DNA of 64,000 nucleotides. It comes from DATAOG01 sp963840925 (lineage in GTDB: Bacteria > Pseudomonadota > Alphaproteobacteria > Geminicoccales > Geminicoccaceae). The notes under the pieces are model-generated. The model did not search any database. It had not been told where the DNA came from and saw nothing but the letters and a program-made list of their open reading frames with translations. The stretch lies in NCBI GenBank assembly GCA_963840925.1, contig CAWJAY010000057.1, positions 1 to 64,000 on the forward strand, read 5' to 3'. The position numbers and the translations under genes were made by a program. Positions 61,102-64,000 of this stretch are shown here, one piece after another. Numbering within the stretch: position 1 is the stretch's first letter; every line of letters begins with the position of its first letter.

Positions 61102-62022
61102 CTAGCGCGGCGCGATGGCGTCGATCTCGGCGAGGTCGGCGGCGGTCAGCTGCCAGTTCGCGGCTTTGGCGTTGGCGGCGACCTGCTCGGGGGAGGTGGC
61201 GCCGGCGATCACCGAGGCGACCTGCGGGCGCGAGAGCAGCCAGGAGATCGCGAGCTCCAGAAGTGTGTGGCGGTGCGCCTGCGCGAACGCGAGCAGCGCC
61301 TCGACCACCTCCAGCTTCGGCGCCGAGAGCAGGTCCTCGAAGCGGCCGCCCGGTTGAATCCGGGCGCCTGCGGGCGCGGCCCGCCCGCGCCGGTATTTTC
61401 CGGACAGAAGGCCGCTCGCGAGCGGGAAATAGGGCAGAAAAGCGAGGTTCAGGCGTTCGCACTCGGCCAGGACCTCGGCCTCCGGGTCGCGCTTGAGCAG
61501 GCTGTACTCGTTCTGGACGCTGACGAAGCGCGCAACGCCGGAGGCGACCGCCGCCTCGGCCTCACGCAGTTGCGCGGCGGTGAAATTGGAGCAACCGATT
61601 TCCCGGATCTGGCCGGCGCGGACCGCCTCGTTGAGGGCGCCGAGCGTGTCGGCGATCGGCACGCTCGGATCAGGCTGGTGCAGCTGGTAGAGGTCGATGC
61701 GGTCGGTCCGAAGGCGCTTCAGGCTGTCGTCGAGCGCGCGTCGCATGTAGGCGGGCCTGGCCCCCTGGCGCTGCTCGTCGACCTTCATGCCGAACTTGGT
61801 CGCGAGGACCACCCGCTCGCGCCGGCCCTGGAGCGCCTGGCCTAGGTATTCCTCGGACAACGTGCCGCCGTAGATGTCGGCGGTATCGAGGAAGTTGATG
61901 CCGGCGGCGAGCGCGGCGTCGACCACGCGCCCGGTCGCGGCGGCATCGAGCCGGCCGCCGAAGTTGTTGCAGCCGAGGCCGACCACCGAGACCTCGAGCG
62001 CGCCGATCCGTCGCGTGTCCAT
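61102..62022 (-). CDS. aldo/keto reductase
   Basis: Intact 306-residue TIM-barrel NADPH-dependent reductase. Catalytic tetrad: Asp and Tyr in 'FLDTADIYGGTLSEEYLG', Lys in 'VLATKFGM' and His in 'DLYQLHQPDP'. 'IREIGCSNFTAAQLREAEAA' marks the YghZ/general stress protein 69 type group. Substrates are aldehydes or ketones, not predictable. Divergent from the Ldh2-type gene across a 265-base gap in which I see no gene. Confidence 0.9.
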   Translation of the reverse strand: MDTRRIGALEVSVVGLGCNNFGGRLDAAATGRVVDAALAAGINFLDTADIYGGTLSEEYLGQALQGRRERVVLATKFGMKVDEQRQGARPAYMRRALDDSLKRLRTDRIDLYQLHQPDPSVPIADTLGALNEAVRAGQIREIGCSNFTAAQLREAEAAVASGVARFVSVQNEYSLLKRDPEAEVLAECERLNLAFLPYFPLASGLLSGKYRRGRAAPAGARIQPGGRFEDLLSAPKLEVVEALLAFAQAHRHTLLELAISWLLSRPQVASVIAGATSPEQVAANAKAANWQLTAADLAEIDAIAPR

Positions 62023-62287
62023 GGGCGTTCCGTCCTCATTGTCGATCGCGCGGCCGGCGCTCGCAGGGCAGACCGGCCGCCGGGTCGGAAAGAGGCTTAG
62101 CGGATCGCCGGCATCGCCGCCAGCAGCGTGCCGTCCCGCGGTCGTCGAGCCGTGATCCTCGTCGGGGCTGCCGCGGTCGGGATCTTCCTGTCAGGGCGCC
62201 GATGTCCTAGTAAAAACGACCCGAGGTGCCGATCGGGGCGGACGATCCCGATCGAGGGGCATCGATAGCAAATCGGGGGCAGGACAG

Positions 62288-63358
62288 ATGCAGATCGCGG
62301 CAGACCGGCTTCAGCGGCTGGCGGCGACCATCCTCGGGGCGGCGGGCTCGGCGGCGGCCGAAGCGGACGCGGTCGCGGCGCGGCTGGTCGGCGCCAATCT
62401 CGCGGGCCACGACTCCCACGGCGTGATCCGGGTGCCGCAATACGTCGAGCAGGTCGAAGCCGGCCAGATCCTGCCCAACCGGAACGTCCAGGTGATCTCG
62501 GCAACCGAGGCGGTCACGGTCCTCGACGGCCAGGGCGGCTACGGCCAGATCGTCGGCGCCCAGTCGGTCCAGGCGGCGATCGACAAGGCCAGGCGGCACG
62601 GTGTGGCACTCTCGGCATTGCGCCAATCGGCGCATCTGGGCCGGCTCGGCGACTGGGCCGAGATGGCGGCGGAGGCCGGCATGGCCTCGATCCACTTCGT
62701 CAACGCCACCGGGATTCCACTCCGGGTCGTGCCGCATGGGGGCCGCGACGGCCGCGGCACCACCAACCCGATCGCGATGGGCATCCCGGTCGCGGGCAGC
62801 GATCCGGTCGTGCTCGATTTCGCGACCTCGGCGATCGCCGAGGGCAAGGTCCGGGTCGCGCGCAACAAGGGCGTTCCGATCCCGCCCGACTGCCTGCTCG
62901 ATGCCGACGGCAGGCCGACCACCGACCCGAACGCGCTCTATGCCGAGCCGCCGGGCAACCTGGTGCCGTTCGGCGGTGCGGTGACCGGCCACAAGGGCGG
63001 GGCGCTCTGGCTGATGGTCGATCTGTTGGCCGGCGCCTTCACCGGCGGCGGCTGCTCGCATCCGCCCGAGGGGACGGCGCGCTTCACCAGCAACATGCTC
63101 TCGATCGTGATCGCGCCCGAGGCCTACCTCGGCGCCGGGCTCGCCGCCGAGATCCGGCGCTATCTGGACTTCGTCAAGAGCTCGCGGCCGCGCGATCCGA
63201 ACAGCGAGGTCCTGCTGCCGGGCGAGCCCGAGCGCCGGGCCCGCGCCGAGCGGCTGGCCAATGGCGTGCCGATCGACCCGACCACCTGGGAGCACATCCT
63301 GGCTTCGGCCGAGCGGGTCGGGCTCGCGCGCGCCGCGCTCGAGGTGCCGGCTGCCTGA
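62288..63358 (+). CDS. Ldh2/MdH-type NAD(P)-dependent dehydrogenase
   Basis: Intact 356-residue member of the malate/L-lactate/ureidoglycolate dehydrogenase 2 family: 'LVGANLAGHDSHGVIRVPQY' with the catalytic His, 'ALSALRQSAHLGRLGDWAE', 'GTTNPIAMGIPVAGSDPVVL' and 'FGGAVTGHKGGALWLMVDLL'. It oxidises a 2-hydroxy acid to a 2-oxo acid. The ABC ATPase that starts 82 bases downstream on the same strand may import a sugar acid-type substrate; inference. Confidence 0.9.
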   Translation: MQIAADRLQRLAATILGAAGSAAAEADAVAARLVGANLAGHDSHGVIRVPQYVEQVEAGQILPNRNVQVISATEAVTVLDGQGGYGQIVGAQSVQAAIDKARRHGVALSALRQSAHLGRLGDWAEMAAEAGMASIHFVNATGIPLRVVPHGGRDGRGTTNPIAMGIPVAGSDPVVLDFATSAIAEGKVRVARNKGVPIPPDCLLDADGRPTTDPNALYAEPPGNLVPFGGAVTGHKGGALWLMVDLLAGAFTGGGCSHPPEGTARFTSNMLSIVIAPEAYLGAGLAAEIRRYLDFVKSSRPRDPNSEVLLPGEPERRARAERLANGVPIDPTTWEHILASAERVGLARAALEVPAA

Positions 63359-63440
63359 ACGCCCGGCTTGATGAAAGCGTGTGGACGCGCCATGATCCGG
63401 CCAACGTGGAGGTCCAAGGACAGAAGTTGGGAGCGGTGGG

Positions 63441-64000
63441 ATGGCATCGGTCGATATCGGCAAGGTCGATAAGTTCTTCGGCACGACCCAGGTGCTGTAC
63501 GGGGTCGAGATCGAGATCGGCGACGGCGAGTTCGTGGTCCTGGTCGGGCCGTCCGGCTGCGGCAAGTCGACCTTGCTGCGGATGATCGCGGGCCTCGAGG
63601 AGATCAGCAGCGGCGAGATCATGATCGGCGGCCGGGTGGTCAACAACGTGCCGCCCAAGGACCGCGACATTGCGATGGTCTTCCAGAACTACGCGCTCTA
63701 CCCGCACATGACGGTCTACGACAACATGGCGTTCTCGCTGAAGCTGGCGAAGGCGCCCAAGGACGAGATCAAGAAGCGGGTCGACCGGGCGGCCGAGATC
63801 CTCGGGCTGCAGGACTACCTGGCCCGCTATCCGCGCCAGCTCTCGGGCGGCCAGCGCCAGCGCGTGGCCATGGGCCGGGCGATCGTGCGCGACCCCCAGG
63901 TGTTCCTGTTCGACGAGCCGCTCTCGAATCTCGATGCCAAGCTGCGCGTGCAGATGCGGACCGAGATCAAGGAATTGCACCAGCGGCTCAAGACGACCTC
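63441..64000 (+). CDS. UgpC/MalK-type sugar ABC ATPase, cut by window end
   Basis: N-terminal 186 residues of a carbohydrate-importer ATPase. ATG 63441 ('MASVDIGKVDKFFGTTQVL'), Walker A 'GPSGCGKSTLLRMIAGLEE', Q-loop 'VFQNYALYPHMTVYDNM', signature 'LSGGQRQRVAMGRAI', Walker B 'VFLFDEPLSNLDAKLRVQM'. The C-terminal OB domain would lie beyond the window. Transporter partners are not in view. Confidence 0.92.
   Translation, partial: MASVDIGKVDKFFGTTQVLYGVEIEIGDGEFVVLVGPSGCGKSTLLRMIAGLEEISSGEIMIGGRVVNNVPPKDRDIAMVFQNYALYPHMTVYDNMAFSLKLAKAPKDEIKKRVDRAAEILGLQDYLARYPRQLSGGQRQRVAMGRAIVRDPQVFLFDEPLSNLDAKLRVQMRTEIKELHQRLKTT

Overview
The window is very GC-rich DNA from an alphaproteobacterium, most likely a Rhodospirillales-type organism. 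Pointers are the F1-ATPase zeta-type protein (DUF1476) beside a DUF1674 succinate dehydrogenase assembly protein, an HWE-type histidine kinase, a proC-TetR-phasin cluster, a LigD with phosphoesterase-ligase-polymerase order, and many small high-GC metabolic operons. I see no rRNA, tRNA, CRISPR array, insertion sequence or prophage.

Layout: 0.2-4.8 kb holds a surface-glycan glycosyltransferase, an NHL beta-propeller protein, a GlxA-type AraC regulator and a methyltransferase. 4.8-9.4 kb is a leftward non-homologous end-joining operon: ligD, ku, and a third gene with a BRCT-like N-terminus and TPR repeats. 9.5-16 kb has a flavin monooxygenase, a VOC protein and a complete branched-chain amino-acid-type ABC operon (livKHMGF). 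16.3-19.8 kb is one large leftward gene for a TIR - NB-ARC (STAND) - WD40 protein, an NLR-like architecture with 13 WD40 units, most of them nearly identical. 20-26.5 kb holds a PPOX protein, a Uma2 remnant, an SDR, a YheT hydrolase and histidine degradation genes (hutI divergent from hutF, plus a PfkB kinase). 26.5-32 kb has an RND efflux pump (permease and adaptor) and a desaturase. 32-38.2 kb is a peptide-type ABC operon with a double ATPase. 38.3-41.8 kb has a Uma2 gene running in frame into urocanase (hutU), a small membrane protein and a histone-deacetylase-like hydrolase. 42-48 kb holds a WecB-type glycosyltransferase, a DMT transporter, DUF1674, DUF1476, NRDE, a 46-residue DUF3096 protein, ppx-rlmE and a broken lipoprotein gene. 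48.1-53.7 kb is the glycine cleavage operon (gcvT-gcvH-gcvP plus an SDR), preceded by a promoter and a tandem glycine riboswitch. 53.8-64 kb carries a SLATT-type two-TM protein, a CMD protein, a response regulator/HWE kinase pair, ubiK, ybjN, proC, tetR, phasin, csaA, DUF1272, an aldo/keto reductase, an Ldh2-type dehydrogenase and the start of a UgpC-type ATPase.

A caution on quality: about 18 genes, including housekeeping ones (gcvP, gcvT, gcvH, rlmE, ppx, hutU), are broken by single-base indels. Where I could resolve the exact base, nearly all were one-base insertions. They cluster (17.38-17.48 kb, 39.3-41.6 kb, 45.5-52 kb) and look like uncorrected sequencing errors, not gene decay. For such genes I give the full span of the underlying gene. 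The items most worth following up are the TIR-STAND-WD40 protein, the BRCT-TPR companion of Ku/LigD and the SLATT protein.
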